Source of the DNA: Pseudoxanthomonas sp. | GTDB lineage: Bacteria > Pseudomonadota > Gammaproteobacteria > Xanthomonadales > Xanthomonadaceae | DNA length: 39,366 nt | NCBI RefSeq assembly: GCF_024710765.1 | Contig: NZ_JANJUE010000090.1 | Location: forward strand, 1 to 39,366 | Reading direction: 5' to 3' | Part shown: piece after piece, positions 6,607 through 19,200 of the stretch | Layout of the letters: each line of letters starts with the position of its first letter | Position numbering within the stretch: the first letter of the stretch is position 1 | Notes under the pieces: model-generated | What the model was told of the DNA's origin: nothing | The model's database searches: none | Seen by the model: the letters and a program-made list of their open reading frames with translations, nothing else | Translations under genes and position numbers: made by a program

Positions 6607-8409
6607 TCAGGCCCGCACCGGGTGCAGCACCGGCGGCGTGGCGCCGGCGGCGTCGTACTCCTCGGCCAGGCGGGCGCTGAACTCGTCCACGAACACCGCC
6701 ATGTCCGCGCCGATGGCCTCGGCGCGGGCGGCCAGCCAGTTGTAGCCAAACAGCGCCGGGATGGCCACGCCCAGGCCGGCGGCCGTGCACAGCAGCGCCG
6801 CGGCCATGCCCGGCGCCACCGAGTTGATGTCCACCGCGCCGGCCATGGCCGCCACCGCGAACACCAGCATGATGCCGATGACGGTGCCGAACAGGCCCAC
6901 GTAGGGCGCCCCTTCAATGGTGGTGGACAGCCAGTTCATGCGCTGGCTCATGCGCGTGTTCTCGCGGATGACCTCGGCGTCCATGGCCGCACGGATCGCC
7001 GCCAGCGCGGCCGCGCCCAGGCCGTGCGCATGCGCCTGCCGGCCGCCCAGTTCATCCATCGCGATGGCGTACAGCCGCCACAGCGAGGAGGCCTGGCGCA
7101 CGTCCTCGCCCAGCGCGCCGGTGCGCGCGCGATCCTGCAGGGCGGCCGCCGGCTGGCCGGCCACTTGCTGGTACTGCGCGGCGAAGGCCGCGTTGGCCCG
7201 CGCCATGCGGCCGAAGTAGCGGCCCTTGGCCAGCATGATGGTCCAGGACAGCAGCAGCATCAGCGCCAGCACGATGACCACCACCCAGGCGTCCACCGGC
7301 ATGGCCTTCAGGATGAAGCCGAAATGGCTCACGCCGGCGTTCTGCTCGTCCGGCCCGAAAGCGGTCAGGCGCGAGGCCGCGCCCTGCGACAGCGCCTCGG
7401 CCCGCAGCAGGCCGGCCGGACGCGCGACCTTGGACACGCGCACCTCGTCCACCGCGCCGATGAAGGGCTGGGCCGGCGGCAGCAATGCGCCCGCCTCCGG
7501 CGATGCCACGTCCGCGCCGACCTGGGCCGGACCGGCCAGCGCCGGCAGCGGGGCGGCCACGCGCGCGGCTTCGCGTCCGCCCACGTACAGCACCACCCCG
7601 GTCGCGTCGGCGGTGAGCGCCAGGTGACTCCACTGCCCGCTCGCCAGCGCCGGCACCGGCGCGCTGCGGGTCTGGTCCACCTGCACGAACGGCACGCCGT
7701 TGTCCACGCCCAGCAGCAGCCCGTGCGCGCCGTCGCGGCGCACGTACACCGTCTGCACCGGTCCGGCCTGGGCCGGCTTGACCCAGGCCGAGACGGTCAG
7801 CGGACCGCCGGCCGGCACCGCCAGCGCGGGCGTGGCCGGCAACTGCAGCGGCGTGCCGGCGAGCTGGGCGCCGCGACCGATGACCGCCCCGTCCAGCGGG
7901 GTGAACGTGCCGCTGGCGTGGTTGGCGTACGCGGTGGTGTCCTGCGCCGGGGCGCCCTTGCCGGCGAAGTGGTACACCGCCGTGTAGTCCGGATCGAACA
8001 CCAGTTGGCCGTTGCCGCTGGCCGGTGCCTTCGGGTTGCCGTAGTACATCCACACCGTCTGCGCGGTGGGGTTCACCGCCGGCACGTCGACCCAGATGAG
8101 CGCGATGCCCAGGTCCGCGTCGTACTGCTCGACCTGGTGGTTGAGCACCGTGCGTCCGTCGGCGGCGATGAAGCGCAGGTCCTTGCCACCCTCGGCCACG
8201 CCGTCGAAGGCGAAGTTGCCGGTGTGCAGCCGGACGAGCACCGGCATGCGCCCGGCGCCGGCGCCCAGCCCCGCACCCTGCGGGCCGGCGTCGATCGTCA
8301 GCGGTTTGCGGTATTTCCAGTCGGTCTGCCACCAGCCGGTCTCGGCGCGGGCCGGGCCGAGCACCGACAGGCCCAGGCACAGCAACAACAAAGTCAGGAC
8401 GCGTTGCAT
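6607..8409 (-). CDS. exbB: ExbB/TolQ proton channel with N-terminal DUF2341 and LamG-like periplasmic domains
   Basis: A 600-residue fusion, over twice the length of an ordinary ExbB (about 240). Residues 1-22 are a signal peptide (VLTLLLLCLGLSVLGPARA). About 25-140 match DUF2341 (WWQTDWKYRKPLTID, VLVRLHTGNFAFDG, DLRFIAADGRTVL, QTVWMYYGNPKA). About 145-345 look like a concanavalin/LamG jelly roll (YHFAGKGAPAQD, TVSAWVKPAQAG, QWSHLALTADATGVVLYV, FIGAVDEVRVS). After one membrane helix near 375-395 (WVVVIVLALMLLLSWTIML) comes the ExbB domain, with TIEGAPYVGLFGTVIGIML and ALLCTAAGLGVAIPALFGY as the other two helices. The start ATG has GGAG nine bases upstream. The jelly-roll module suggests the proton channel senses or holds a glycan or protein ligand in the periplasm. 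This combination is known in DUF2341-ExbB proteins, but its purpose is not. Confidence 0.87.
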   Translation of the reverse strand: MQRVLTLLLLCLGLSVLGPARAETGWWQTDWKYRKPLTIDAGPQGAGLGAGAGRMPVLVRLHTGNFAFDGVAEGGKDLRFIAADGRTVLNHQVEQYDADLGIALIWVDVPAVNPTAQTVWMYYGNPKAPASGNGQLVFDPDYTAVYHFAGKGAPAQDTTAYANHASGTFTPLDGAVIGRGAQLAGTPLQLPATPALAVPAGGPLTVSAWVKPAQAGPVQTVYVRRDGAHGLLLGVDNGVPFVQVDQTRSAPVPALASGQWSHLALTADATGVVLYVGGREAARVAAPLPALAGPAQVGADVASPEAGALLPPAQPFIGAVDEVRVSKVARPAGLLRAEALSQGAASRLTAFGPDEQNAGVSHFGFILKAMPVDAWVVVIVLALMLLLSWTIMLAKGRYFGRMARANAAFAAQYQQVAGQPAAALQDRARTGALGEDVRQASSLWRLYAIAMDELGGRQAHAHGLGAAALAAIRAAMDAEVIRENTRMSQRMNWLSTTIEGAPYVGLFGTVIGIMLVFAVAAMAGAVDINSVAPGMAAALLCTAAGLGVAIPALFGYNWLAARAEAIGADMAVFVDEFSARLAEEYDAAGATPPVLHPVRA

Positions 8410-8454
8410 GGATGCATCTCCAGAAAAAAATGGGGAACAGGAAAAATTTGGCGG

Positions 8455-10065
8455 TCAGTAGCTCGCGCCGACGCTCAGGTGCAGGCGGTCGGCGCCGCGG
8501 GTGGTGGTGGGGCCGTCCAGCAGGGTGTGGCCGTAGTCCAGGCGCACGTTGAAGTGCTCGGTCACCTGGAAGCTGGTGCCAAACCCGATGGCCGCCAGCG
8601 ACGCTTCCCGCTCCTGCTCGGGCAGCGGCCGGCGCAGGCCCAACCAGGCCCCGTCCAGATAGCCGTGCACGCGCCAGTCGCGCAGGCCCCAGCGCGTCAC
8701 CGGCGCGCTGCGCCACTCCAGGGTGAACAGCGCGCCGTAGTCGCCGATGGCCTCGGCCGAGCGGTAGCCGCGGGTGGTGAACATGCCGCCGGCGGCGAAC
8801 TGCTCGCCGGACACCAGCGGCTGGTCGGTCAGCTGCGCCGACACCCGGGCGAACCACTGCGCCCCGCTCTTCAGCGTCCAGGTGTCGCTGACCTCGGCCT
8901 TGAGCGCGAAGAAGCTGGCGTCGGCGTAGGCGCGCTTCCAGTCGAAGGCGGCCGCGTCGCTGCCGTAGCCCAGCAGGCTGCGCGCGCCGAACACCGCCTG
9001 CAGGCCCAGCGCGAACTGGTGCCGCTCGCCCTGCCGGAACCCGCTGTAGGCCAGCGTCACCGGCGCGTATTTCAGCGGCGCGAAGTCCGCGGCCATCCCG
9101 GTCAGGGCCACCGCCTCGTCCATGTCCTTGAAATCCACCCCCACCGCCAGCTGATGCCACCAGGCCCCCTCCGCGGCCAGGGTGCGGCTGAGCTTGATGC
9201 CCAGCGCATGCCCCTTGCCGGTGACCTGGGTCGCCCCGCTGGACACCACGTTGCTGTCGGAGCGGTAGCCGGCCACTTCCAGTTCCCAGTCGGGGTCGCC
9301 CAGCGGCAACCGGTAGCTGCCGGAGATCACGCTGGCCTCGTCCGTGTCCTGGGGCGCGGCGAACCAGGTCAGCGAAGCGCTGTGCCCACGCTGCCACAGG
9401 TTGTCGTGGCCGACCGTCAGGATGCTGCGCGCGGACGTGGTGTCCACGCTGTGATCGTTGTTGAGGGTGGCGCTGAACCGCCACGGCGAGGCGTCGTCCA
9501 CCTTCAGGTCCACGTCCATCGTGCCCTCGGCGGCACCGGCCTTGACCAGCGGCACCACCTGCCGGCGCGGCGTGCGGTTGAGCGCGGCCAGTTCGGCCTG
9601 CGCGCGGGTGAAGTCCGGCACCTGCCCCGGCGCCAGCGCCGGCACCGCCGCGCGCAGCCGATCCGGATCGTGGTGGCGCGCGCCCACCACGTTGACCGCG
9701 CCCACCCGGGTCTGGGTCACCTGCAGCAGCACCACTCCGCCGCTGACCTGCTGCGCCGGCAGATCCACGTATACCGACTGGTAACCGCGTTGCTGGTAAG
9801 CCGCCTGCAACGCCGCCCGCGCCGCTTCCGCGTCGGCCAGCGTCCGCCCCGGGCCCAGGTACGGGCCCACCGCGGCTTCGATCGCCCGCGCGTCCAGCAC
9901 GGTGTTGCCCCGCACCCGGTACTCCAGCAGGTTCACCCGCGGCTCGGGCGCCTCGGCGGACGCCGGTGCGACGGGCGCCTGTTCCTGGGCGAACGCGGGA
10001 ACCCCGCTCGCCAGCATGCACAAGCTCAACGGCGCCAGCAGTGGCGCCTTCTTGGTTGGGAACAT
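8455..10065 (-). CDS. TpsB-type two-partner secretion outer-membrane transporter
   Basis: A 536-residue Omp85-superfamily transporter that should export the TpsA protein encoded just upstream. Residues 1-27 are a signal peptide (SLCMLASGVPAFAQ). Two POTRA domains follow at about 43-200 (VNLLEYRVRGNTVLDARAIE, YQQRGYQSVYVDLPAQQV, GAVNVVGARHHDPDRLRAAV). The barrel carries the L6-loop signature TRGYRSAEAIGDYG near 430 and YLDGAWLGL later. It ends SVGASY, with the terminal aromatic residue of a barrel protein. The ATG at 10065 is chosen over an upstream frame extension because it gives a clean signal peptide. It lies 156 bases after tpsA and 45 before exbB. Closest known parallels are FhaC, HxuB and PdtB. 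Confidence 0.92.
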   Translation of the reverse strand: MFPTKKAPLLAPLSLCMLASGVPAFAQEQAPVAPASAEAPEPRVNLLEYRVRGNTVLDARAIEAAVGPYLGPGRTLADAEAARAALQAAYQQRGYQSVYVDLPAQQVSGGVVLLQVTQTRVGAVNVVGARHHDPDRLRAAVPALAPGQVPDFTRAQAELAALNRTPRRQVVPLVKAGAAEGTMDVDLKVDDASPWRFSATLNNDHSVDTTSARSILTVGHDNLWQRGHSASLTWFAAPQDTDEASVISGSYRLPLGDPDWELEVAGYRSDSNVVSSGATQVTGKGHALGIKLSRTLAAEGAWWHQLAVGVDFKDMDEAVALTGMAADFAPLKYAPVTLAYSGFRQGERHQFALGLQAVFGARSLLGYGSDAAAFDWKRAYADASFFALKAEVSDTWTLKSGAQWFARVSAQLTDQPLVSGEQFAAGGMFTTRGYRSAEAIGDYGALFTLEWRSAPVTRWGLRDWRVHGYLDGAWLGLRRPLPEQEREASLAAIGFGTSFQVTEHFNVRLDYGHTLLDGPTTTRGADRLHLSVGASY

Positions 10066-10221
10066 CGGTTCGGTTCTCAATGCGGAAAGAAGAGCGAAAG
10101 CGATTCGTTGTCGGCCTTCGCCGGGTGAGGTCGCCACGGTGGCGGCGTCACGGAATGCGCGGTGGCGGGAACCGGCGCATCGCGCGGAAGAGTCCGATCG
10201 CGATGCGCCGTTGCTTCATTG

Positions 10222-13200
10222 TCAGTGCCGTCCTTGACGTGGATTTGACGATGCGGGGCGGCTGCGCGATTCATTCGCCGGCTCGCCCATGCTGACCTGC
10301 ACCACGCTGTGGGCGTCGTAGCCGTCGTCGTCGCGCCGCGGCGCCGCGCTGCCCGCGTCGGCGCCGAAGCCGATCACCTGCACGCTGATGACCGATGGGC
10401 GATTACGCGCGGTCTGTCGCTTGACCATGTCCTGCGCCGCCTGCACCGCGCTGGTGGCGGCGGAACTGGCATTGGACAGCGCGCTGACGTTCACCGAGGC
10501 GACCACCGGAATGCCCTTGGCCTCGCCCTGCACCTGGATGTTCTCGGCATTGACCACGCGCAGCGCGGCGAGGTTGACGTTGCCGGAGACGCGGATGCCC
10601 GCCTCGCCCGCATCGATCGTGCCCAGCGGCGCGATCAGATCCACGTCGCCCGGCGGCACTTCGGCGATCGGGTTGAGCGTGGCGATGCCCGCGCCGGTGT
10701 TCGGCGTGGTCGGCGACAGCGAAACGTTGCCGATGGCGTCGTAGGCGCGCCGCTGCGGCGTGTACACGATGGTGGTCTTGCTGCCGCGGCCGGCGTTGAT
10801 GTCGCCTTCCGCCGACCACGCCAGGATGTTGCCGCCGAACGTGGTGAAGATGCGGCTCTGGCCCAGCAGCAGGCTGCCCCGCGAGTAGATGTTGATGTCG
10901 CCGTCGCCCTGTGTCAGGACGCCGGAGCCTTCCGCCGGGGTGAACCCGCCGTCCACGCCGATCAGCGTGCGTCCACCCGGCACCAGCAGATTGATGTCGC
11001 CGCCGAAGTCGGTGTGGATGCCGGCGTCGAGGACCTTGTAGAACGGAACGTCGCTGGGCAGGCCGCGGGCGAACCATTCGTCCTCGCGGATGTAGCTCCG
11101 GCCCGGTCGCGGCCGCGCGGAAGCGGTCTCGCCGAAGTTCTCGTAATACGCCGCGCTGCTGAACATGGTCAGCCCGCCCTGGTAATGGATCGCGTTGCCG
11201 GCCTTGTCCTTGGCCGGCAGCAACGTGGCGATGGCCTCGCGTCCACGCAGGTAGCTGCCTTCGCGCGGTCCGCCCGCCTGGTTGTACTCGCGGCCACCGG
11301 CCTTGAGTTCGTTGTAGTAGGCATTGCGCAGGAACACGCGCTGCTGTTCCGGCGGCAGGGCGGCGAAGAACGCGCGCGCGTCCATCCGGCCGGCATCGAA
11401 ATGCAGGCCCAGGCCGTTGGCGCCGCCGAAGCGCGTGGTGAGCCAGTTGACCAGGTGCAGGTCGCTCTCGCGCTGGAACTCGCGCGTCAGATTGCGGATG
11501 CCCGCGCTCCCGCCCGCCGCCAACGCGGCGTCGCGCGCCCGGTCCAGCTCGGCTTGTTTCCCGACCATGAACGCCTGCGCGCCGGCCTCGTCGCCACCGT
11601 AGCCGAACTCGCGTGCCAGCCACTGCGCCAAAGTCAGGCTGCCGTCGTAGATGCGCACCGCCTTGCCGGCCTGTTCGGCGAGCGGGCGTTCCGGATCGGC
11701 CAGGTTCGCCGGATCCAGGTAGCGCGCGGCGAAAGCGGCCCAATCCGCGCCATGCTCGCCCACCCCGGCCATCACGGTGATGCCCGCGCCGCTGCCACGG
11801 TCACCCGGCGTGATGTCGTAGACCGGGCCGATGCTGCGCAGTTCGCCCTTGTCGGCCATGTACACGTCGCGACCGGCGGTGAGTTCCAGCTGGCCCGGGC
11901 CGGCGACGTAGAAGGTGCTGTAGCGGATGTCGCGTCCGGCCTCGACCACCGACACGTCGTCGGCGCTGGCATGCACGATCAGATTGCCGCGCGAGGTGCC
12001 GGTGCCGATGTGGTCCGGCTTGTGCGGCGCGGACGGATCGAGGGTCGTCGGCGTGCCGAACCAGCCCAGCGAACCGATCATCTGCCCGTAGTTCTGGCCG
12101 AGCGTGTCGAACTGGCCCAACTGGGTGCCCGCGTTGACGATGTCGCGCCCCGCCCGGATTGCGACCGCGCCGCCGCCGTCGTACCAGGACGGATACTTGC
12201 CGCGCTCGCCGGTGTGCAGGCCGCGATAGACGATGCCGCCAAGCTGCAGGCCCACCAGATCCCCCTCGACCGCGTAGTAACGCGCGGGCTCGCGCCCCGC
12301 ATACACATGGCCCGACGCGGTGGGCGGCGTGAACGAGAACAGCGGATAGGCCTGCGCCGTTCCGAGCGGCCCGCCGCCCCCGGCGGCGAACAGCACCGAT
12401 GGCGCCACCGCGTCGGCACTGACGTTGTGCCAGATGCGACGCCCGTACCAGACGTTGTCGCCCAGGCCGATGAAGCCGGGATTGAAGGGACTGGGCAGCC
12501 GGGTCGGATCCGCGCCCGACATCGAGAAGCCGTTGCCGCCGGCGTAGATGGAATCGCGCGCCAGCAGTTCCAGCTGGCCGGCGCTTTCGACCACGAAACG
12601 CGTGTCCACCGGCGACGGCGCCAGCACCACGCCACTGGCATTGTTGTTGATCCCATAGAACAGGCTGCCGCTGGCGGCGACCGCGCGCACGATCGAGGGA
12701 TAGATGAAATTGCCGTCGGTGGCCAGGAAATCGCTGAAGTCGCCGCGATCCAGCTCACCCAGCGTCGGTGTCAGGTTGCCGCCGGCGGCGAACAGATCGA
12801 CCGAGGTCGAGGGCGTCCACAGCGAGAACCAGTTCCAGCCGCCGCCGTCGCGCAGCGTGTCGTTGATGCGGTACGGCGTGCCGCCGTGGAACTGCGGCAC
12901 CCGGCCGCCGTCGGCGGCGCCGGCCAGGACCAAATCGCCACGCGCATCGATACGCGCGGTCGCGTCGCCGAGCACCAGCAACGGGCCGCCGCCGGAGGTC
13001 GAGGTGATCGCGGTATAGACGTCGGAAGCGCGCGACTCCTTGGGATCCAGTCCGCCATAGCGCAGCTCGATGCCGCCGACCGAGCCGGCCTCCATGCGCA
13101 GCGCGCCCCGCAGGTTGGTGAAACTGCCGTTGAGATCCAGCCGGTGGACGTTGTTGACCGGGAAGGTATTCGCTTCCGGAAGCAGGTTGCCGACCGGGAA

Positions 13201-16200
13201 ACTGCGCTGGGCCGGATCCGGGTTCAGGCCGCCACCGATGCGGATATCCAGGTCGCCGCCGCCGGTCTGCACCAGCTCGCCGGACGCGGTCACCCGGCCG
13301 GTGCTGGCCACCGCCAGGTTCACGCCCTGGCTGCGGCTGATCACATAGCCCTGATCGCCGCGCCCCTGCAGCATGCCAGCGTCGCCGCCCGTCTCCAGCA
13401 GCAGGTTGCCGCCGCCCAGGGTGCCGAAACCGGTGAACGCCACCTGCCGCGGCATGATCTCGAACTGCGACATGCTGTTGTCGCGGCTCGACGCGACATA
13501 GGTGCCGAAGTTGATCCACCACGCGGTGGCCACGTTGCCGCCGGCGTCGCCCACGCTGCCGCTGCCCTGGCGCCACAGCCAGTTGCCGACGGACGCGCTG
13601 CCGGTGAGCGGCATGGTCCGGTAGCCGTTCGCATCCTGACGGATCACGGTGGTCGGCTTGCCGAGGCTGTCGCCCATGATGTCGCCGCGCGCGCGCAGCA
13701 GCAGATTGCCGCCGGCTTCCGGGAACCACGCCTGGTACAGACTCTGGCCGCCACCGTCGACCAGGTGTTCGAACAGGCCGCCGCCCGCCCCCAGCACGGT
13801 CCCCTGCGCCGTCCTGCCTCGCGCCAGATTGAACGGATCGCTGCCGTCGGCGGCGGCCAGGCGCGCCGACGGCGTGCCGGCGGTGTAGATGCCGTACAGC
13901 GAGGTGGTCAGGATGTCGTCGCCCGAAACCAGCTTGAGATCGCCGGTGCCGGTGCGCACCACGCTGGCCAGTTGCTCGCGCACCGGCAGGGTCACGAATT
14001 CCATGTCCGGCGGCGTCGCCGGCGTGACCATCGCGGCCAGGTCGCCGTAGCCCCAGGCGTTCAGTTCACTCGGATCCTCGGCGATGATGCCCAGCATCTT
14101 CAGTTCGTCGACTTCCGCGGGCGTAATCACCGCGCCGGCCATGATCGGGAACGAGTAGCCGAACAGCGACACCAGATCGACGAATTCCGGGTTGGGCGCG
14201 TCGTCCCAGCGATACACCGCCGGCGAACCGGTGCCGGGCACCGGCAATTCCTGCATGCCCATGCCGTAGTGATTGTCGGACAGGCGCAGGCCGCCGGTGC
14301 GTTCGCGCGAGACCGCCAGGCGATCCGCCGCTTCCGGATCCGCGCCGCCGACCAGGGTGATGTCCCACGATTGCGAACCGGCCGCCAGCATCGGCGCCAG
14401 CGTCCACTGACGTCCCTGGTTGCCATCGGCGTCCTTGCCGCGCAGATCCACCAGCTGCACATCGCCCGGCAGCTTGACGTCGGTCTCGCAGGGAATGAAG
14501 GCGCCCTTGGCCAGCGCCAGATCGGCGGCCAGGGTCACCCCCGTGCCGCGCGAAGGCGCCGGCAACGCGACGCCGGCCGGCCAGATCATCTCGCCCAGGC
14601 GCGCGGCGACCGGCAGGCGCAGGCCCGCGCCCAGGCGGGTGTCGACCGGCAGGACGATCGCGTCGGCCAGCACCGTGCCGGCCGCGTACAGCAGCTGGCC
14701 GGCGGCGTCGAACACCGGACCGCCCAGCACGGTGCCGCGCGCCAGCGTCATCGGCTGGGCCAGCGTCACCTCGGTCGGCAGCCGGGTCCCCGCCGCCACT
14801 TCCATGCCGTTGATGCGTACGTCGTAGTTGAGCACCTTGCCCGACGGGAACACCGTGCCCGCGACCAGGGTGACCATGCCGCCATGCGGCACGACCACAT
14901 CGGCGCCATGCGGCTGCCGACCCCGGGTCAGGATCCAGCCCTGGTCGTCGAATCCCGCGGCCAGGCGCGAGCCGTCGAAGCCATCGCTGATGCTGCCGAA
15001 CACTTCCAGATCGCCGCGCGCGCGGATCACCAGCGCGCCGGCCTCGCCCGAACCGCGCACGCCGGTCCGCTGCGAATGCGGATTGACGCTGGCGTAGCGG
15101 TGGCCGGACAGATCCAGATCGCCGTCCACGTGCAGGTTGCCGTCCGGATTGATGGCCGGATCGGTGCTGCTGACGATCTGGACGCCCGGACGCAGGTGGA
15201 ACTGATCGCGATATCCGCGCAGACCCGCCAGGCGATTTTCCATCAGGTCCGCATTGCCGAGCGCGGCGTTGAGGAAGATGGTGCTCTGGCCATGCAGGCG
15301 GTCCAGATAGTCCTGGTCGATGACCTGGTAGCTGCCGCCGTCGGTGGTGGCGTCGGTGCCGGGACGCGCGCTGTCGTCGCTGATGAAGGCGTTGACGGTG
15401 ATGGCCTTGGCGCCTTCGATGGCAATACCGCCGCGCGCATCGATGGTGATGTCATTCCCGCCCACGCGCGGCGCATTGAGCGCCACCGTGCCATAGCCGC
15501 GGTCGGCGCCGGCCACCCGCAGATCCATCCGCGCGCCGCTGTCGATCCGCAGCGGGCCGGTGCCGGAGTCCACCTCGATCGTCGCCCGGTTGGGCGCTTC
15601 GATGACCTGCCCGTAGCTGTCCCGGCGCAGCACGTCGGCGCTGGCATCCAGCACCGCGCCGCCGGTCAGGGTGACGCCGTCGCGCGCGGCGAGGCGGATA
15701 CTGCCGGCCTGTTCGCCGCTCGCGTCGATCGTGCCGTTGACGGTGATCTGTCCCCGGTCGAGCGAGACGTTGATTTCATGCGCTTTCAGTTCGTTGCCGA
15801 TGACCAGATCGCCCTCGCCCAGGCGGAAGCTGCGGCCGCCGGTCATGCCGTCGCTGGTCAGGCGCGCGTTGAGGCCGGCGAAATCGGCGATCCGGCGACC
15901 GTGCACGTCGATGCGCCCGGCCATGAACGGCACGTCGGTGCCACCGGCGTCGTAGTGGCCGCTGCTGGCGCCGAGGATGCGGCCGGCCAGATCCACCGTG
16001 CCGCCCTGCGCAATCGCGCTCAGCCTGCCGGCGCGGTTGAACCGCGCGGACAGATCGATCTGCGCCGTCGCGGACTGGCGCACGTCGCCCGCGCGGCTCT
16101 CCAGCACCACCTCGCCACCCCAGCTGTACTTGCTGACATCGAAGAAGTCGAGCTTGCGGCCCGCCAGATCCAGCCGCGCGGCGTCGCCCAGCACCACCTC

Positions 16201-19200
16201 GTCCCGCGCGCTGAGGCTCAGCTTGCCGCTCGGCAGCCAGGCGACGCCATCGAACGACAGCCCTCCGCCGCGGCTGTCCAGCGCGATTTCCGCGCCCAGC
16301 GCGTCACTGGCGTTGGTGGCCGGCGTCGTCGTGGCGCTGCCGGAACCGGTCACGCGGATGTCGCCGCCCGCGGTAATGCGATTGACCGAACCGGCCGCGC
16401 CGGTCAGCAGCGGCGTGGCGATGTTCAGGTTGCCACCGTGGTAGGCGAAGGTCCTGCTCGCCGCATCCCAGTCGCCCTGCGACTGATACACCGACAGCGT
16501 TCCCTTGTGCGAAGCGGTCACCCGTTCGCTCGCGTTGAGGCTCACGCCGGCGAAGCCCAACGCCAGCCGGTCATGGCTGCGCACCGTGTCCGGCTGGCTC
16601 TTGGTCGCATGGCCGAAATCGATGACGCGGGCGTCGAACACCAGCTGGCCGCTGCCCGTGCCCGGTCCCTGTGCGACCACGTTGCCGCCGGGCAGGCGCG
16701 AACCCGTCCAGACCAGGGTGTCGGTGTGGATGCGGGCGACATCGCCGGCATCGCCATGGCCCAGGATCGCCGGAGTACCCAGCACCAGCTGCTTCAGCGC
16801 GGACTTGCCGGTGGCCGGATTGAACGTGGACAGGATGACCGACTCGTAGAAGTTGATCGACTCGCGCGCGGTCAGCGCCAGGTTCTGCAACGCCGGTGCG
16901 CCGTTGCGGGTATCGCCGAGCAGCAGCCGGTCCAGGACCTGCTGGTTGAGGGTCATGCCCGCCGGCAGCGCGCCGCGGCGGGCCGCGTCGGCCAATGCGG
17001 TTTCGCTGCCGACATTGATGCCGCCGACCGCGAGCACCAGGTTGCGGGTGCCATAGCGGACCTCGTCGCCCAGCACGAAACGGTTGTCGGTGGCGGTGGC
17101 GATGGTGCCTTCCGAATACAGCCGGGTCTCGCCCTGGCAGGCCTTGCCGATCGCGCAGGTGCCGATCTCGATGGCGCCCGCGCCGTTGCCGTCCGAACTG
17201 GCCGCATCGGGCGCCAGCAGATCGAGCACGCCGTTGGAAACGGCGAGCATCGAATTGGCGCCCGGGCTGTACACGTAACCCTGTTCGGCGCCCAGGGTGG
17301 AAGCGCCCTTGCCCAGGGTGTTGATGCCGGCGCCCTGCTCCAGCGTGATCGCGCCATCGACCCGGCTGGTGATCAGGAAGACATCGGTGCCCTCCAGCAC
17401 CGCGCCCTCGCGCAGCACGATGCTGGCGGTCGAATTGCCCATGACGCCGACCTGGTTGGCTTTCTGCTGGCTGCCGGTATGGTCGCGCTGGGTGCTGGTC
17501 AGGCGTCCGCCGATGACCACGCGCGCGCCGCCGATGGCATTGAGCTCGCTGGCGTGGACCGAAACGCCGTTGAAGCCCTCGGTGGGCGCGGCGCCGTCGG
17601 CCAGGATCTCGTAGTTCCTGGCGTACCAGAGATTGGTCAGGCTGCCGTGTCCACCCGCTTCCGGCGTCGCCCGTACGGTGGCGTCGAAGCGCAACGCCGG
17701 CGCGCCGAGCGCCCCCTCCTCGCTTCTTTCAATCAACCGCAGGCTGATCGCCTTGGCGTCGCGCTCCAGCAGCGCCCGCGGCACCCCGTCACGGGCGGCG
17801 CTGTCGATCGCGAACTGCGCGTAGGACGTCTCGTTGTACTGCGAATAGCTGCGCAGGGTATCGGCGGAGGTCAGGATGACCTGCGTCGGCAGCGCGTCGC
17901 GCACGCCGGTGTTGGCGGTGCCCAGCTGCGCCGCCGTGCTCCAGGAACCGTTCCGCATCGCGGTGACGTTGCCGAACGGCGCGGCCGTGCCGGCCAGCCC
18001 GTTGATTTCGACGCGGAACGCGCCCGGCAGCAACGCATAGGTTGACGGCAACAGCGTGTAGGTACCCGGCGGCAGGCCCGGCACTCCGGCGCCGATGGTG
18101 ATCTGGCGGCCCAGCGCGGGTGCGCCGGCGCCCTGCTCGCCCCCCACCGGCGCCTGCCCGGCCTGCACGCCCGGGACGATCGCATAGACCGGATTGGTGA
18201 ACAGGCCGGGCAGGATGAAGCCGCTGCCATCGGCGGCCATCTGCACCAGTGGATGCAGTCGCGCGTCGGTGGAGCCGCCACGACCGGACAGGAACGCCGC
18301 CCCGGTGAGTTCGCCACCACCGGACAGGTCCACGGTCGCGTCCGCCTGCGCGTTCACCGCTGACGACTGGAACTCCACCTTGGGTTCGCTGCCGATGCCG
18401 TGGAAGTCCACGTCGGCGCCGTCGTACTGATAGACCAGGCCGTCGACGGTGCCGCCGTACGGCAGGGTCAGGCCGCGCGCGCTGACCGAGGTGATGCTGC
18501 CCGGCAGCAGATTGACCAGGCCGGTCTTGCCGCTGTTGTCCGCGCTGCCGAGGGTGATGCTGCCCAATGGCGCCCGCAGCACGCCGCCCTGGTTGACGGT
18601 GGCGGCGGAGAAGCTCATCGCGCCGAACACGCTGTAGGGCATCGGCGGCAATTCGGTGCCGACCCGGGCGATGTCGAGGCGGCTGTCCGGATCGTAGTAA
18701 TGCTCCAGGTTGTTCCACTGGTTGACCCGGCTGCGCAGGCCGACGACGACGCTGCCGCTGCCGTAGATCTGGCGCGCCGCCAGCGTGGCGTCGCCCGGCG
18801 AGAACAGCTTGGCGCCGCGCAGGCGCAGATCGCCCCGACTGTGCATCTGCAGGGCTTCGAATGCGTCGCGCCGGACTTTCAGCGGCGTGCCGCCGTTGTG
18901 GACGATCTCGCCATTGGCGCCCATGCCGACTTCGCCGACGAGGTCGATCAGATCCGCTTCCAGCCGCAGCGTCGAACCCTCGGCGATGCCCGGCGCTCCC
19001 AGCGTGCCGGCGCCCGCGCCGGCATTGCGGGAACCGAACACCGGATTGGGCATCATCTCGCCGTCGCCCTGCCGACGCGCGCTGCCGGACACCCTCAGAT
19101 AGGGCGCGGCGAGCGTCACCCGGCTGTCGCGGGCGGCGTCGACGCCCAGGCCGATGCCGCTGGCGGTGAGATGGAGCGCCTGCCGCATGCGCAGATCGAT

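Noticed and set aside
6622-10128. Plus-strand open frame of about 1,168 codons
   Set aside because: Antisense to exbB and tpsB, both of which are well supported.
10222-10600. CdiA-type toxin C-terminus and immunity gene at the tpsA 3' end
   Set aside because: The C-terminus belongs to the DUF3739 region with a short helical tail; no VENN-type motif is seen, and tpsB follows directly.
10309-18045. Plus-strand open frame of about 2,578 codons
   Set aside because: It is exactly antisense to tpsA, made of Arg/Gln/Ala/His-rich sequence without domains, as expected from strand-shadowing in GC-rich DNA.
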